Shown: positions 22,191-33,809 of the stretch, in pieces
How the letters are laid out: every line of letters starts with the position of its first letter
Numbering within the stretch: position 1 is the first letter of the stretch
Assembly (NCBI GenBank): GCA_940337035.1
Contig: OW679197.1
Span: 42,910,466 to 42,974,465, forward strand
DNA: 64,000 bases
Direction: 5' to 3'
From: Agriotes lineatus
Lineage: Eukaryota > Arthropoda > Insecta > Coleoptera > Elateridae
Translations under genes and position numbers: made by a program
Notes under the pieces: model-generated
Database searches by the model: none
Seen by the model: only the letters and a program-made list of their open reading frames with translations
What the model was told of the DNA's origin: nothing

Positions 22191-22461
22191 TTGTGGATTT
22201 CTAGGTATTCTTGTTTCCCTCTCGTGATCCAGCTGTTCGTGGCATGTGAAAACAAAACACTGTAAAAATATCCAGAGTGAATACTAGTTCTTGGAATATA
22301 TGATTTACTTATATTTAAATAAAGTTTCTGGTTGCTAAATTATCTGTAGGTATGAGCTTCTATATTATTTTTATCCTTTATTCGCCTCCACATTTAAGTA
22401 TTTCAACTACGATATTGTCGTTTCATAGTACTTGTATCTTGCAATTATATTTAATAATTTT

Positions 22462-22857
22462 ACTTCCCTCATATAAAAGACGAAGGAAGTATTGTAATCG
22501 CGAAAAAATCACCTTCCGAGATTTCTTCAGATCTTTACGTTTCACGGTCTCTAGATGACGAAAAACAGGTTTTTTCAATTCCGTCTGTCTGTCTGTCTGT
22601 CACTTGCCGAAAATAGGACTCAACAGAGACAGGATAATATCACAGAAGAGTGGAAACGTTTCAACAATAAGACCGTTCCGTTAAATAGAGGCTTGCGCCG
22701 CACTCATTCCAATAAGGCTGGATGGCGCAGTAGGACTCATCGGTTACCATTGCTACGAAGATGCGGCGGAGTTCAAACCCCAGCGGAATAATTTTTTTTT
22801 AATTTGCAAATTTATCTAATTCACGAGAGGGAAGTTCCGTGTAAACCCCTTTACAGA
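22462..22857 (-). mobile_element. Helentron-like non-autonomous element, subfamily B
   Basis: The left end is an imperfect hairpin ACTTCC..GGAAGT (22462-22490). The subterminal inverse GAGGGAAGTT lies at 22827-22836, followed by a segment ending CAGA before a T run (22857). A (GTCT)n stretch lies at 22583-22602. The layout is the same as subfamily A, but the sequence differs except near the ends and around TTCAGATCTTxACGTTTxA. It contains a tRNA-like stretch at about 22718-22787. Confidence 0.5.
22718..22787 (+). ncRNA. tRNA-like pseudogene inside a Helentron-like element
   Basis: GGATGGCGCAGTAGGA resembles an A-box/D-arm and GGAGTTCAAACCCC a B-box/T-arm. They are about 45 bp apart, close to tRNA spacing, and a long T run follows (22792-22800). 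The acceptor ends pair poorly. Probably a tRNA-derived SINE fragment or pseudo-tRNA, not a working tRNA. Confidence 0.4.
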
Positions 22858-22859
22858 TT

Positions 22860-23845
22860 TTTTCTTCAGTGAAGAGTAATTTGCTCTGTTGTTCTGTATA
22901 GCAAGTAATGTTCATCTGGTATATGTATTTCCAAAAATGCAGTACTCCTATTCTTTACTTTTTGATAATATTCTTCCCATATTTTAAGTACGGATTCATC
23001 CTCCCTTAATAGCTGTTCATGTTTATTAATACACTTGTTTGCTGTTTTATTATTGTATTTATTTGGTTCCTTCCATGTCTTATAGCATTTCCTGTAATTA
23101 TGTATCTTATTTTGATGCCCCTTTTCTTCTATTGTGCTCTTAAAAAATTTAATGCTTTTCGTTTTTGCTGTTTCACTGGCCTTTTTTTTTATTGTAGTTG
23201 CAAAACTGTTTGTTGTCGCACGTTGGGTTATTTTAATATATTTTCAACATTGTATTTTTTTATCAATAATTTTCTTGCACTCTTTGTCCCATCACTCCTA
23301 TTCTTTCTGCTGCCTGTCTGTTTAGTTTCTTTGATTTATGTCAACTCTTTTTGTATATCTTATGTTTCTATTTCTTTTTTTAGTTCGTCAACGATGACAT
23401 TTTAACTGTATTGTACAGCATCTTCTAAAATTGTCTAGACCATAATATAAGCTTTCAAGGATAAGATTTAAAATCAAGCGTATTAATATAGAAATTGGCT
23501 TAAACTCTACTGTGGGGGTCTGCAAAAATAGATGAGTTAGTTTGACGAAGGAAGTGATAGAAGAATTAAAAATAAGGGTATTCCAATTAAGTGAAATAAT
23601 GTGGGGGTTGACTGTAACCTTGTTTGGAAAGAAAATGTTTTTAAAATTGTATGCACGTCTAAGTGGAAGTGAATGGCGGAAACATGCTAACTGAAGGCGC
23701 TTAGGCTTTTATATATGTATATGTCCGCAGCCAGTTAGGTATAATGGGTGCCTAAAACTAATGTTAAAATATGATTTTGTTCTCTAATATAAGCAGAACC
23801 TCGCAATAATTCAATTGACACAAAGACACTTAATCAGAAATTGGA
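22860..23845. other. Unassigned T-rich DNA
   Basis: The plus strand from 23000 to 23400 is T-rich, which creates a 128-codon hydrophobic frame (23019-23405). Its Phe/Leu/Ile/Cys bias follows from base composition and I do not consider it a gene. Confidence 0.45.
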
Positions 23846-23849
23846 GGTT

Positions 23850-24010
23850 AAGCTTGACAGCCTGAAGTGCTACAAGCTATATCCTACGGAACATAAACAC
23901 TATTTTAATAAAACACTCTTGACCAGTTTTTTAGACCCCCGTTACATTGCTATCAAAACTTGTTCTGAAATAGCAACAAGTAAGAAAATACAAATTAGAA
24001 ATTATGTATT
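23850..24010 (+). pseudogene. Small hAT transposase fragment
   Basis: A short in-frame stretch reads NKTLLTSFLDPRYIAIKTCS. Its core, TSFLDPRY, matches the A(T/S)xLDPRYK block found in the second half of many hAT transposases. Nothing else of the protein is visible and no element ends are clear. Confidence 0.4.
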
Positions 24011-24300
24011 GTAAGCCAGAATGTTATATTTTCATCGATTGATTTATATTTGTAATTTTTAGATAATTGATTAAATAAAGAGGAAAATTTCACTTTCAAG
24101 TAGACATATTCAACAGAGACCTTAAAATGCAAAAAATATTGAAGGTGTGAAAAATCATATTCAGTTTCTCGTCGTAAATCTATTGTTGATTATAAGTTAG
24201 CATGCTCGTAAAAACTGCTACAGCAATTATATTCCTGCAGTAGTCCCACTATCCTCAATATGCACATGAATAGCGTGTCTCTTTTGGATGATATTAGAAA

Positions 24301-24308
24301 TTGATGGC
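24301..24308. repeat. hAT target-site duplication, left copy
   Basis: TTGATGGC, repeated exactly at 25753-25760 on the other side of the element. Confidence 0.85.
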
Positions 24309-25752
24309 CAGGGCCGTACCTAGGTATAGGCCGAGTAGGCACCCGCCTACAGGCGCAAGCGGCAAGGGGCGCCAAAATGGCACTGCAAAAAATTCTTTCG
24401 TACTAATACAAAATAAATGAGCAAGTCGTCAATTTTGCAAATAAATTAATAAATATTAACGATTTAAGTTCAAATAATGCTAATTAGAGATATAATAATA
24501 CGAATTGCGCCAAACATTACTTTACCTTGTACAATTTGCAAAGGAAATGTTATATGTCTACCAGATTTATTTTATAGTTCTCACCTACATCAATCAAAAC
24601 ATTAGAATTATTAGCTTGTTAGCCCACCGCATAAATGGCCTTATTCTAATTATAAAAATTAACTTCAATTTTTAACAACTGGTGGAGCAGGTCCACTGGT
24701 ATTACATATACAATGTGATTTTTTAAAACTTAATTGCAGCAGGGCCTGTCCATTGCAACAATCAGCAGAATACCACAGAGCGATTTTGAGAGCTTACGTG
24801 TTCCACTACTATGGAACTTGGTACCCGATGGTAGCTTTTAGAAAAAAAAGAATTATCGAAATTGGCCTGATGCAAGGGTTATACTACGAGCTGACAAAAA
24901 AAGCTTCGCGTTTTAAATATACAAGTGTGACAGTGTGGCTGTGAATACAGAACCTTATTCTACGTTCACATGTTACTACGCATAATAATATGTCATTATT
25001 TGTTTATATTGTATTATTTTAACATATTGATATGTCTTTACTAGTTTTTGAACGCACCACATAGGTGGTCTTTTTCTAATTAAAATAATTTTTGCATTTT
25101 TAAAATAAAAAAGTTGCAAAAGAAAATGTTTTCAATGTCTTTAATACAGAAAGCGCGCTGCAAGAAAAACAACTTTTGCTAGATCGAATTATGGTTGAAG
25201 TCTTCAAAATTCTCTACAAAATAAGTAAAAAAGTACCATAACGCTGCTAATAATACAGAAACACTTAGTAAAGCGCATTACATGAATTTGGAAATTAAAA
25301 AAAACATTGCAGCTAGTGGGATTTGAACCCGTGTTCACTGATAAATGCATCTTATCGTTGAGCTATAAATGACGCAGTGGCGTTCGGATTTTGTACTCCA
25401 TATGTTTATAAATACGGATTTGCAAAATGTTCAGCTGACTACAAAATAATACTTACTTTATTTAAATTAGAATTGTGTTTTCTAATCTTGTTTTCTGATC
25501 TCATTTTATTTGTATTGTATTTTTCTTATTTTAACATTTAGTTGTTTATTTTTAAAATGTGTTAATAAAAAATTTTGTATTTATTTTTGAATACCTACCT
25601 GTTTGCTTGAATTCATTACATCATATATCCGGAGATAAATGTAGAAGTCACACAGTATCATTAGTATTTTTTGTCACATATATTGTTTTTGTACTGAGGG
25701 GCGCAAAAATGTTGGCTTGCCTACAATAAAAGTTTGCTTAGTTACGGCCCTG
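24309..25752. mobile_element. Non-autonomous hAT element, 1.44 kb, with perfect 8-bp duplication
   Basis: Starts CAGGGCCGTACCTAGG and ends as the imperfect inverse ..TTAGTTACGGCCCTG, with TTGATGGC on both sides. The inner ends carry GGGGCGC blocks facing each other (about 24365 and 25697), typical of a widespread insect hAT type. There is no transposase. Short frames (for example 24753-24944) lack motifs. A tRNA-like segment lies at about 25310-25385 on the minus strand. The perfect duplication suggests a fairly recent insertion. Confidence 0.85.
25312..25378 (-). ncRNA. tRNA-like sequence inside the hAT element
   Basis: On the minus strand TAGCTCAACGATAAGATGC matches a tRNA A-box/D-arm, and GGGTTCAAATCCCAC matches a B-box/T-arm. 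They are spaced as in a tRNA, and a run of T follows within about 10 bp. Acceptor pairing is poor, so a tRNA-derived SINE or pseudo-tRNA is likelier than a real gene. Confidence 0.5.
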
Positions 25753-25760
25753 TTGATGGC

Positions 25761-27065
25761 AACGTTTCAAGTTCGTATTTATGAGAAGTTTGGATATGAA
25801 ATTGATGACATATAACACATCACAATTATTTATTCTTTTATTCAATATTAAACTAAAACAACCATATCTGTAGTATAAATTCACTTACAAATTATCATAT
25901 GATTTCTGCTTGTTCTACTATCTGTGCAATGCAGCATATTTATCAGTATAAGGTTGAATTGGGCAAGCAGATTGTCTTCATATTTACACCCAACTTTACA
26001 AACTATTAAAATTATTATAAGCAAATTATAATGATGTCTTCAAGAACGCTTTTTATCATTAAAAGATATAATTTACATTGTTTTCTCCATTTTAAAAACT
26101 ATTACGTACTAAAATTCAATTACAAGTATCAGAGAAAAGTTCTAAAAATGAAACAAACTTTAACAAGGATGCCTGCAAATTTTAGAGAAAGTGGGTAAAA
26201 TAGAACATAGAATATGTGCAACTGCAATTTATTTACATTTTTATTATTGTGCGTCGTCAACTTATTAATACACTTTCTAGATTTACTCTTAGCTTCGCTG
26301 GGTTGTTTTTAAAGCCTTTGAAATATAAATCAGAGTTTGGTTAATAATTACTTGCTTCGTCTGCTTGCAAAAACGTTGTAACCTTGCTGGCTTTTGGTAG
26401 GATTTCTTAATTTTAATTACTTGTTTTAATCTGGGCCAAAGTCCACCACATTTAGTTTCAAACTAATTTTGCCTGGAGTAAAGCTCAAATGCTCATGGGT
26501 TCGTTGTACTCAAGTGTATAAAATACAGGAATAACACAGTGTTTGAATAAACTGTATAATGTGCTTAGATATATACAAAAGACTTCATTAGAATAAAACG
26601 TTAGGTACACAAATATTATAAAAACCAAATTCTTTCTGGTAATTAGATCTGCGTTTTGATTCTTTTGGACGGTCTGCAACCGACGATGCACACATTTTCT
26701 GTCGGTTACTGCCTTGAGCACAAGTCCATGTAGATCTGCTGGCTAGTAGATTCAGTGCACAGCAGCTCCGAAGGACTGGATTGAAACAGATTATATCCGT
26801 GCCGGAAAATGGCGGTTGTTTATGTTTTGCGGTCTGGAAAATATAGTTAAATACAATGAATACAGGGCTGTTGGCTTTCATTAGCAGTGCATTAGGCCAT
26901 ACAGATCGTAAAAACAAAATTTCTACTTTGTGCAAACCGCGGCTTTTCGCCGCTGCGTTTACCAGCGACCGCTGGAAGATTGTGAGCAGTTCAATGTCCC
27001 TGCCGGCGAAAGCAATTTGCCTTCGATGGAATACCAGGATGGCGTCGTTGGACTTACAATGCTAT
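25761..27065. other. Unassigned DNA
   Basis: Mostly AT-rich. At 26700-27060 composition becomes more balanced, with opposed frames of 115 codons (minus, 26588-26935) and 104 codons (plus, 26856-27170). Neither has a motif I recognise. Confidence 0.4.
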
Positions 27066-27080
27066 TACTACAGGTACGCT

Positions 27081-27380
27081 AGTATTTTTCATATATTTAT
27101 TACTTCTATATTGCTAGTAGGGTTTGGGAACGGGCGAAAACATTATGGCGCCGACATAGTCTCACTCTGAACACTACGTGTCTCTTGAGCATGCCTGAGA
27201 GATCGAACTCCGCCTTTAGAAGCGAATTTTAAACTTGACCATGAGGTTCACTTCCCCACCGCGCGGACGACGCTTGCTCACAGCTCACCAAGTGTGTAAA
27301 AGAGTTGGTTGTCTGTCTCAGTTACGCTGTGACCTCCCCACTTACAAGCGCTAGCAATATAGTAGTATTAAATATATGGT
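27081..27380 (+). repeat. Dispersed repeat shared with 1.6-1.8 kb
   Basis: TATTGCTAGTAGGGT..CGAAAACATTA, GGCGCCGACATAGTCTCACT and AAAGAGTTGGTTGTCTGTCT recur, inverted, at 1613-1770. This copy has about 90 bp more in the middle. The left TATTGCTAG and right CTAGCAATA form a short inverted pair. Probably a MITE; class unknown. Confidence 0.6.
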
Positions 27381-27469
27381 ATTTTTAGTTTTTAGGTTAT
27401 AATAACCTCCGTGAAGCCGGTTATGTCTGTAACGTAACGTAGCGGACGTAGGATGCGGGGATTAGGTTA

Positions 27470-27725
27470 ACAGATTGTCATATGAGACATGATCCTGTCA
27501 CAAGGTAGAACTCTGTCAGATCCAGGTTAAGGGAAGGAGTTCTACGAAACTGGTTCTAGTTACAAGGCAGAACTGAATTAGGTTTAGGTTCAGGAGGATG
27601 CCCTATGAGACAGGTTCCTGTCACAAGATAGAGCTAGGTCAGGAAAGTATTAGAAAATGGGACCAGGCCCCAAGAAAGTGACCTAGAGCTAGAGGTTACG
27701 ATCAGGTCTCAAGACTCAAGTGATT
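27470..27725. repeat. Degenerate tandem repeat, about 60-bp period
   Basis: The phrase GAGACA(G/T)G(T/A)TCCTGTCACAAG(G/A)TAGA(A/G)CT and related AGGTTxAGG segments recur three to four times between 27480 and 27720. No coding frame crosses it. Confidence 0.5.
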
Positions 27726-27729
27726 GAAA

Positions 27730-28239
27730 TGGATGCGGAAGTTGCTTTTATACGTTTTGGTGCGAGGTTATCGGTGCAGTCGCTCCAGGTACAATTAATG
27801 AGAGCGGCGTGGTGCGTGCTTGTACTCGACTCGGCGTACCGCTGGTAGACGTCTTCTTATCTTCTGTTCGAGCGTTAGGACGATGTAACCTCAGACGGAA
27901 TAAGCACCGTACAAATTTCTATCATAATATTGATGCTTTAGATTAATTTGTTACTGGTACTAACGTTACAAAGTTGTGTTGCTTCTTTCACAAAAATGCA
28001 CTAAAGCTAAAAACAGAATACTAAATAAAAAAGAAAAAAGTTAGAAGTATATTTGCAGGTATGTTATGCCTTACCGGCAAACCGGCAGTGATTCGTTGAT
28101 TTTAGGAATGAAAACCTCTGTTCTTCCCCAGCACAAAAATGAAAACTTTAATATTTCAAAATTAGGTAGTGTAATTGACACCTTGATGAAACACCTGACA
28201 ATATGAAAAAATCTTTTTTTATTTGTTACATTTTTAATG
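27730..28239. other. Unassigned DNA
   Basis: A less AT-rich stretch at 27730-27900 gives way to AT-rich sequence. Nothing recognisable. Confidence 0.4.
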
Positions 28240-28247
28240 ATCGAAAT
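28240..28247. repeat. hAT target-site duplication, left copy
   Basis: ATCGAAAT, repeated exactly at 29567-29574. Confidence 0.85.
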
Positions 28248-29566
28248 CAGTGGCGGCCTGCTATAAGAAGCTAATGAGCCATTTCTTTACCAGAAAAAAA
28301 ACCAGTCATTCAAGCTTTTTATTCTAAAAGAAACATTTTTTTAATTTAGTTTTTATCATTCTTTTCATTTAAGCGTAACCAAAGCACGAGTAACTGTTAT
28401 TTTATGAATAGTCGCTACTTGCTTTTCGTATGGAAGCCTGGTCGAAGCGGCTCCTCAGCTTTTCGACAGTCTATTGAATGCAGCGGAGGCCAGCGGCAAA
28501 ACGTACGTCGAAAGGATAAGACATTAACTTTCAATGAGAGCCACGTCCGCGTCGGTACTCGAGCCAGTTCCTATAAAACCTCGGCCTGCTACCTGCTATC
28601 AATTGTTATTTTAAGCATTCAATTTCAGCGGCTACATCACGTACAGCATCATTGTGCTAAATCTTGCAGTTAACCAAGATGATGCCGCAGTCTCGGAGTG
28701 CATTTTAAAATAAATTGACCCTTTAATTAGAGTCACACCAAACCAACTTATCGCACAACGTTATGACGTGGCATCAGTCATGAGCAGCGGTTTAAATGGA
28801 GTGCAAAAATCAGGAAAAGAAAAATTCCTTTATCAAATTATGTTCATAGCTATGTTCATCAAATTAACCTGTTATGAACAGTGCAGCGTGAGTTAATCGA
28901 TCAATTCAAATATTTTTTGTACAACTATCTGGGATGTTTAGAAGACGAAACATTTCCTCAAAAAAGCGCGTGGACTTGCTTCTACAAATAACAAGAAAAA
29001 AGAAGCTTTGGAAATGTGTGCTTCCTTTATGCAGCGAATAAGGACAATATTCAGTTTTACTGAGCATCTAATAGCTACAAATTTATTTATGGTGAAACAA
29101 TTTAACGAGTATCGCGATACCTTTCCTGATAATTTTCTCTGTGAGGCTGTTAACGTTTAACCTTTTTTTGGAATAAAGTAAGTTATAAACTGAACTGCGG
29201 CTACTTTATGGCAGAGAAGAATTGCTGGATGTTTCTGGAGCTATGTCGCTGTTACTTTTATAAGATGGTATGTATGACACTTTTCAAGAAACTTTTAAAA
29301 GTGTTAGCAACACCTATGTCTACATCCGAAGCGGAGCGATGTTTCTCGATGTTGAAAAGGACGAAGACGTTTTTAAGAAACTCAATGCACTTAATTAGGA
29401 ATGCTGTCAGCAGAAAAAAATATATCGAAAACTTTAATAAACGAGTGTTTGACTTATTTGCAAATAAAAATAACATATCCTACAGCTTGCTAATATTTTT
29501 GTATCATTGACTAATATTTTTGTGTAATCTGGGACGACCATCAAAATTATCCACGAGCCGCCACTG
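28248..29566 (+). mobile_element. hAT element with transposase relic, perfect 8-bp duplication
   Basis: Starts CAGTGGCGGCCTGC and ends GAGCCGCCACTG, with ATCGAAAT on both sides. The transposase relic is on the plus strand. At 1.32 kb it is too short for an intact autonomous hAT (usually 2.5 kb or more), so it is internally deleted as well as mutated. The same right end occurs at 38405. Confidence 0.85.
28685..29510 (+). pseudogene. hAT transposase relic (DUF4371 to C-terminal dimerisation)
   Basis: Broken plus-strand frames read LIAQRYDVASVMSSGLNGVQ (about 28752-28810), which corresponds to the YDGAxVMSGxxNGVQ block. Then come a ..KEALEMCASFMQRI.. stretch and, in the 29208-29510 frame, LATPMSTSEAERCFSMLKR followed by LRNSM. 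This is the hAT dimerisation motif with its SEAERCFS core. Stops at several places and an internal deletion make it non-functional. It is a different subfamily from the 8-10 kb copy. Confidence 0.7.
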
Positions 29567-29574
29567 ATCGAAAT

Positions 29575-30880
29575 AATGAATAAAATGAGAGTGCTTTGTT
29601 TAAGAATGTAATAATAAGTTTTCTAAAAACAGTAGCAGTTTTTTATCTCAGTCCGAATTGAATTATAAATAGCAGAAATAATATAGTCAAAACAGCGTCG
29701 TATAGCTGAATTTGATAGGCAGGCGAACTTATCAAGCCTCAGTGTCAAACATTCAACTTTGTAAGAGGGCTTTTAGGAGCCCCTTCGTTGGGGGTCAAAT
29801 TACAAGACGGCTATTTCTCGCCCCTGCAATTTTATAAATTAATTTTGCCCTCTCTTATTGCCAGCTAGCTCAATACCAACTCGGTTAGGAAAAGCTTTTG
29901 TTGAAATGAGACAACAGTTGATCTGTACTCGGCTAAGCTAAAGATATTAGCTTCAAAAATTTACGCAAATGAAGATCCAATTTGTTTTCGCGCAAATCAA
30001 CAACAAATAGCTATATTTTCTGTAAGAGACAGCGTTAATTAATAATAAGCTTAAGTATTAAACCACGAAGCGAATAGTAATTTCTACTCCGTCGTTATTT
30101 TAGTAATAATGTCAGTCTACGCACGAAAAGGTGCATTTGTATTAACAATGATTAAATCACCTACCCGAGAGCTATTTCTATAAATTCCTCAGGGCGCATA
30201 CGTCACAGTGCTGGTACACTAAACAGTAATATTAAATCGCTCTTACAGGTGTTTCAACGACGCCTACTACACATCATGAATTACTCGATGTGGTGAACCA
30301 CCTGGATTTGGGCCACCACTTTACACGGCAATGCCTTAGCTATTGAGTCACTCGATAACGCGGCCGCTTCTTTTGCTGGCGTCCTGGTTCCAAATCGCCA
30401 GCTTTAAAACTGGCTCCACCGACGTTCACTCTTACGCCCGCGAATCAAAGCACACAATCGTTCAGTAAGGCCCTTAACCGACACTCCCAAGCTCCTAGCT
30501 CCGATTCGCGTTTCCGCAAAAACCGATCGCTTCCTGCATTTTACGCAGCAAGCGGTTACGTATAGACGCGCCAAATCTATAAACATTGAGAATTTCCACT
30601 CATATTGCTAAAATTCCTAAATTCTTCAAGGAGAGCAAAACACACATGTACATTATTTATATTAAAACAAACACTAAAACATGGAGTTTTTAATATTTTT
30701 AATTTTATATGGCGAAATACTAAAAAACAGAAAGAATGGCAGTTCTATTTATTCAGGAAATAATCATGTCGAATATCCCGCGTGCATAGAAACTAGCCTG
30801 AATAAATTTGCCGATTTTCTGTCAAACTGTTTTGCTATGAAGAAATACGTTGACATATTTCTTAGAAACAAAATTCTGAC
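29575..30880. other. Unassigned DNA with a GC-richer patch
   Basis: About 30240-30580 is clearly less AT-rich than its surroundings and contains CpG-bearing strings such as ACGCGGCCGCTTC. No frame over 67 codons and no element ends are visible. It could be a foreign repeat or a fragment of a gene or promoter. Confidence 0.35.
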
Positions 30881-30899
30881 TTGAATACGTAAAAAAAAA

Positions 30900-31416
30900 T
30901 CTGGTGTGATACACTCACACAACTTCCTTTTACAGTGTTCTTATAATTAGTCAAAAATTTCATTTTTAATTTTTAGCCATTTGTCAAAAATTTTCAAAAA
31001 TTACAAATACTACAAAAACGGTACAAAATAGAGCGTTAGTTGAAGAGACAAATTTTCTCTAGCATTTTAAGGTGAATTCAAAAATGTAATAATATACCGG
31101 GTGTTTTATTTAAAATAGGAGTTAATAAAAAAATAGAAAAAGAAACAAAAGAAACCCACTTTAGAAGTATTCAACTGGAAAATCACCTATTTCACATCAA
31201 TACACATTAAAAATGTAGCAAAATGTAAAGTTTAAAAAAAAATCGCTAGAGCCGTTTTTGAAAAAATCGAAAAAAACTGAAAAATCACAAGAGTAAACAC
31301 CTACTTCCGGTTATGCGATTTTCTTCAAAAGCTTGCTGTCTCATCTACATAGTACACAAAACTTATATATGAAGTTTCAACGCCATACCTCTTTTCGTTT
31401 TTGAGATATTCTGTTC

Positions 31417-31450
<34 letters not shown>

Positions 31451-31566
31451 CAATGAAAAAAAAATGTTTTTTGGGATCAGGGGACTCTAAAACGTGAAGA
31501 TCTGTTGAAAACTCAATTTCGAATTTTTGGGGTGAATCCAATACTTCCTTTATAGTAAAAGGAAGT
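30900..31566 (+). mobile_element. Helentron-like non-autonomous element, subfamily A, second copy
   Basis: Inverted counterpart of 4872-5444. It starts TCTGGTGTGATAC after an A run. The subterminal arm AACTTCCTTTTACAGTG follows, then the body, an (ACAG)n array at about 31418-31450, and a 3' hairpin ACTTCCTTT..AAAGGAAGT (31543-31566). It is about 100 bp longer than the first copy through a partly duplicated AT-rich block. No ORF. Confidence 0.58.
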
Positions 31567-31569
31567 AAT

Positions 31570-33805
31570 TATCGGCTATTTTAATGCACTTGGGATATTA
31601 CTGAATGATGGAAGTGACAAGTTTGAACAGTCTATATTTTTTCAGATGTAGTATGAATTAAATAAGGTGCATATGCAGTATCCCAATAATGAAACTGTGA
31701 CAATACAAGGCTTTTGCATATTTTTTAACGATTTGGATGTACATAAATTTGAAGTTGGTTTAAGTTGTACCTACATAACTATTAATATGGTTCCTATTGT
31801 AATAAGGTTTATTATAAAATATAAAATTTCTAATTATTAGCAAGGGGTACTACACTTTATAAATTGTTAAGTTTCAATTAAGAATTGCCTGTCAAACTCA
31901 GGGCAAATTAAAAGAATGTAATATTTATTACCAAAAATAAATGGTTCCTAATTGACAATTAAATAACCTCTAAAAAGTGCAGTAAACAAGATGATCCGTC
32001 AGTGCAAAAATAGCGTAAAATTGAATTTTAAACACCAAAATGGCAAGAATGCATCAGGTAAATACGATTAATTCCGTGACGTAGCAACGGCTAACCGGCA
32101 AAAACTGCAGCTGTCGCCTCTATTCGCACGTTTTAGGGACGCCAACTAAATTACTCGAAGCTCAATGGATCTGGGACTCTGTAAACCTATTGTTGACGAA
32201 CCCCAATTTCTACGAGGCTCCACGAACTTTTTGCTCTAAAATTTTACCTTTTTTGAAGAGGTGCTCTGCTGTTAGTTGGAACACTGGAAGGACGCCACGG
32301 CAAATACTCGCTTGGAAATGGGTTACTGATCTTAATTCTTTTACCCAGGGATAGCTGTAGGCCTCCCCTCCATGTACCACAAAAAGATCTGCCTTTCGAT
32401 GTCTGGAACTATTCCAAATTCTTCACCGACGTAGAATCACACTCAACGACGGACAAAGTTGGAAACTAGAAGGCTTAATTGCACTATCTTGGAAGCTCCT
32501 ACACTTGGTAAAATTACACCCACAGATGCCCGGAAACTTGGTGAATAACTTTACACACCACTGGTATTACAAATGACTTTTTATTTACAATTCAATACAG
32601 TAAAATGTGGAGCTCAATTTGAACCTAATATGAATTTTTTCAGCTTGTTTGATTCATTATGACAATTGATTCTCTCGTAACTAAGCAGCTAGATTTACAA
32701 TTATTTAAAATAAATTAGGTTTGATTACATGTTTAAACTTATGGACTAGAATTTTGATGTCATGTCTTTGCATTTTCACTAAATTGTCTTTCTCTTGCGA
32801 TAAATGTAACCACACTTTGATCTGCTTTTAATTTTCACTTCGGTTTATAATGCACTGATACACTTGAGTTCTTTTAGCATCTCACTAATTGTCTTTTGAT
32901 CGGTTGCCTTACATTTTTCCATTGCTCTATTGCAATTATTGCTTTGTTAGCACTGTTTTTCATTTACTTTTCAGTTAACTTGCCGTTTGCTGGCTTATAA
33001 ACTTTTAATACATAAAGCTCATACAATTTCTGTACTTAACAAGTCATTCTTTATCATTTTATTCACATTATATTTGACGTTACTAAGCTCAAATCCGTCA
33101 GTTACAAATTAAATTGCATTGGCCCTTCCGAACATTTATCATATCTGAAACTCTGAAAGTAACCCTTCTGAAACCTGCCTTATCTCATGCTAACTTTTAT
33201 TCCTCAAATTATTAGTTACTGCTGTTCACATCCAGTGCATTTATTAATGTGAAATACTGAATAAATACAATATTCAAGTCTGTGCTCATGTTGACCTTAT
33301 TCATTCAGTTACTTAGACAATCAGAATTGCTGTGGGCAGTAAATCAATACAATATATCTAACTCTATAATCTATGCTCAAGCCCACAGTTTTGCTCACAG
33401 ACCAACGGGAGTAGGTTGTTTTTGATAGTTACTTGTAGGTCAGCTGTTATAGTACCTCAAAATAGAATTACAACCAATTGTTTTGAATTGACGTTACAGT
33501 CTTGAACAGTAGCTGAGGGTTTAGATAATAAATACATTTGCTTGTTATCAGCATACTGGTAATGCATACAGTGCTTCAGAACCCTACACAATCATGTTCA
33601 ATAGATTCAATTGTCAAGTGAATCGTCCCTCCACAGTACTATAATTTTCTCAAAAGTAAAAAATTAAATTAATATTAATAAAGAAAAAAATTAAGAAATA
33701 CTGCGTAAATACAGAACTGGAAAAAATCTACGCAATATATCAATTTATTCTTTTAACATAAATAAGGATAATTGAGATAAGGATGGGAACGAAATAAATT
33801 GACAT
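31570..33805. other. Unassigned DNA
   Basis: The stretch at about 32080-32560 is less AT-rich than the rest and may be an old retroelement UTR, but I cannot name it. The remainder is AT-rich with no motif or long frame. Confidence 0.35.
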
Positions 33806-33809
33806 GCCA

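Noticed and set aside
23019..23405. 128-codon hydrophobic frame resembling a multi-pass membrane protein
   Set aside because: The DNA is T-rich, which forces Phe/Leu/Ile codons. Two overlapping frames look equally hydrophobic and no motif or splice context is present.
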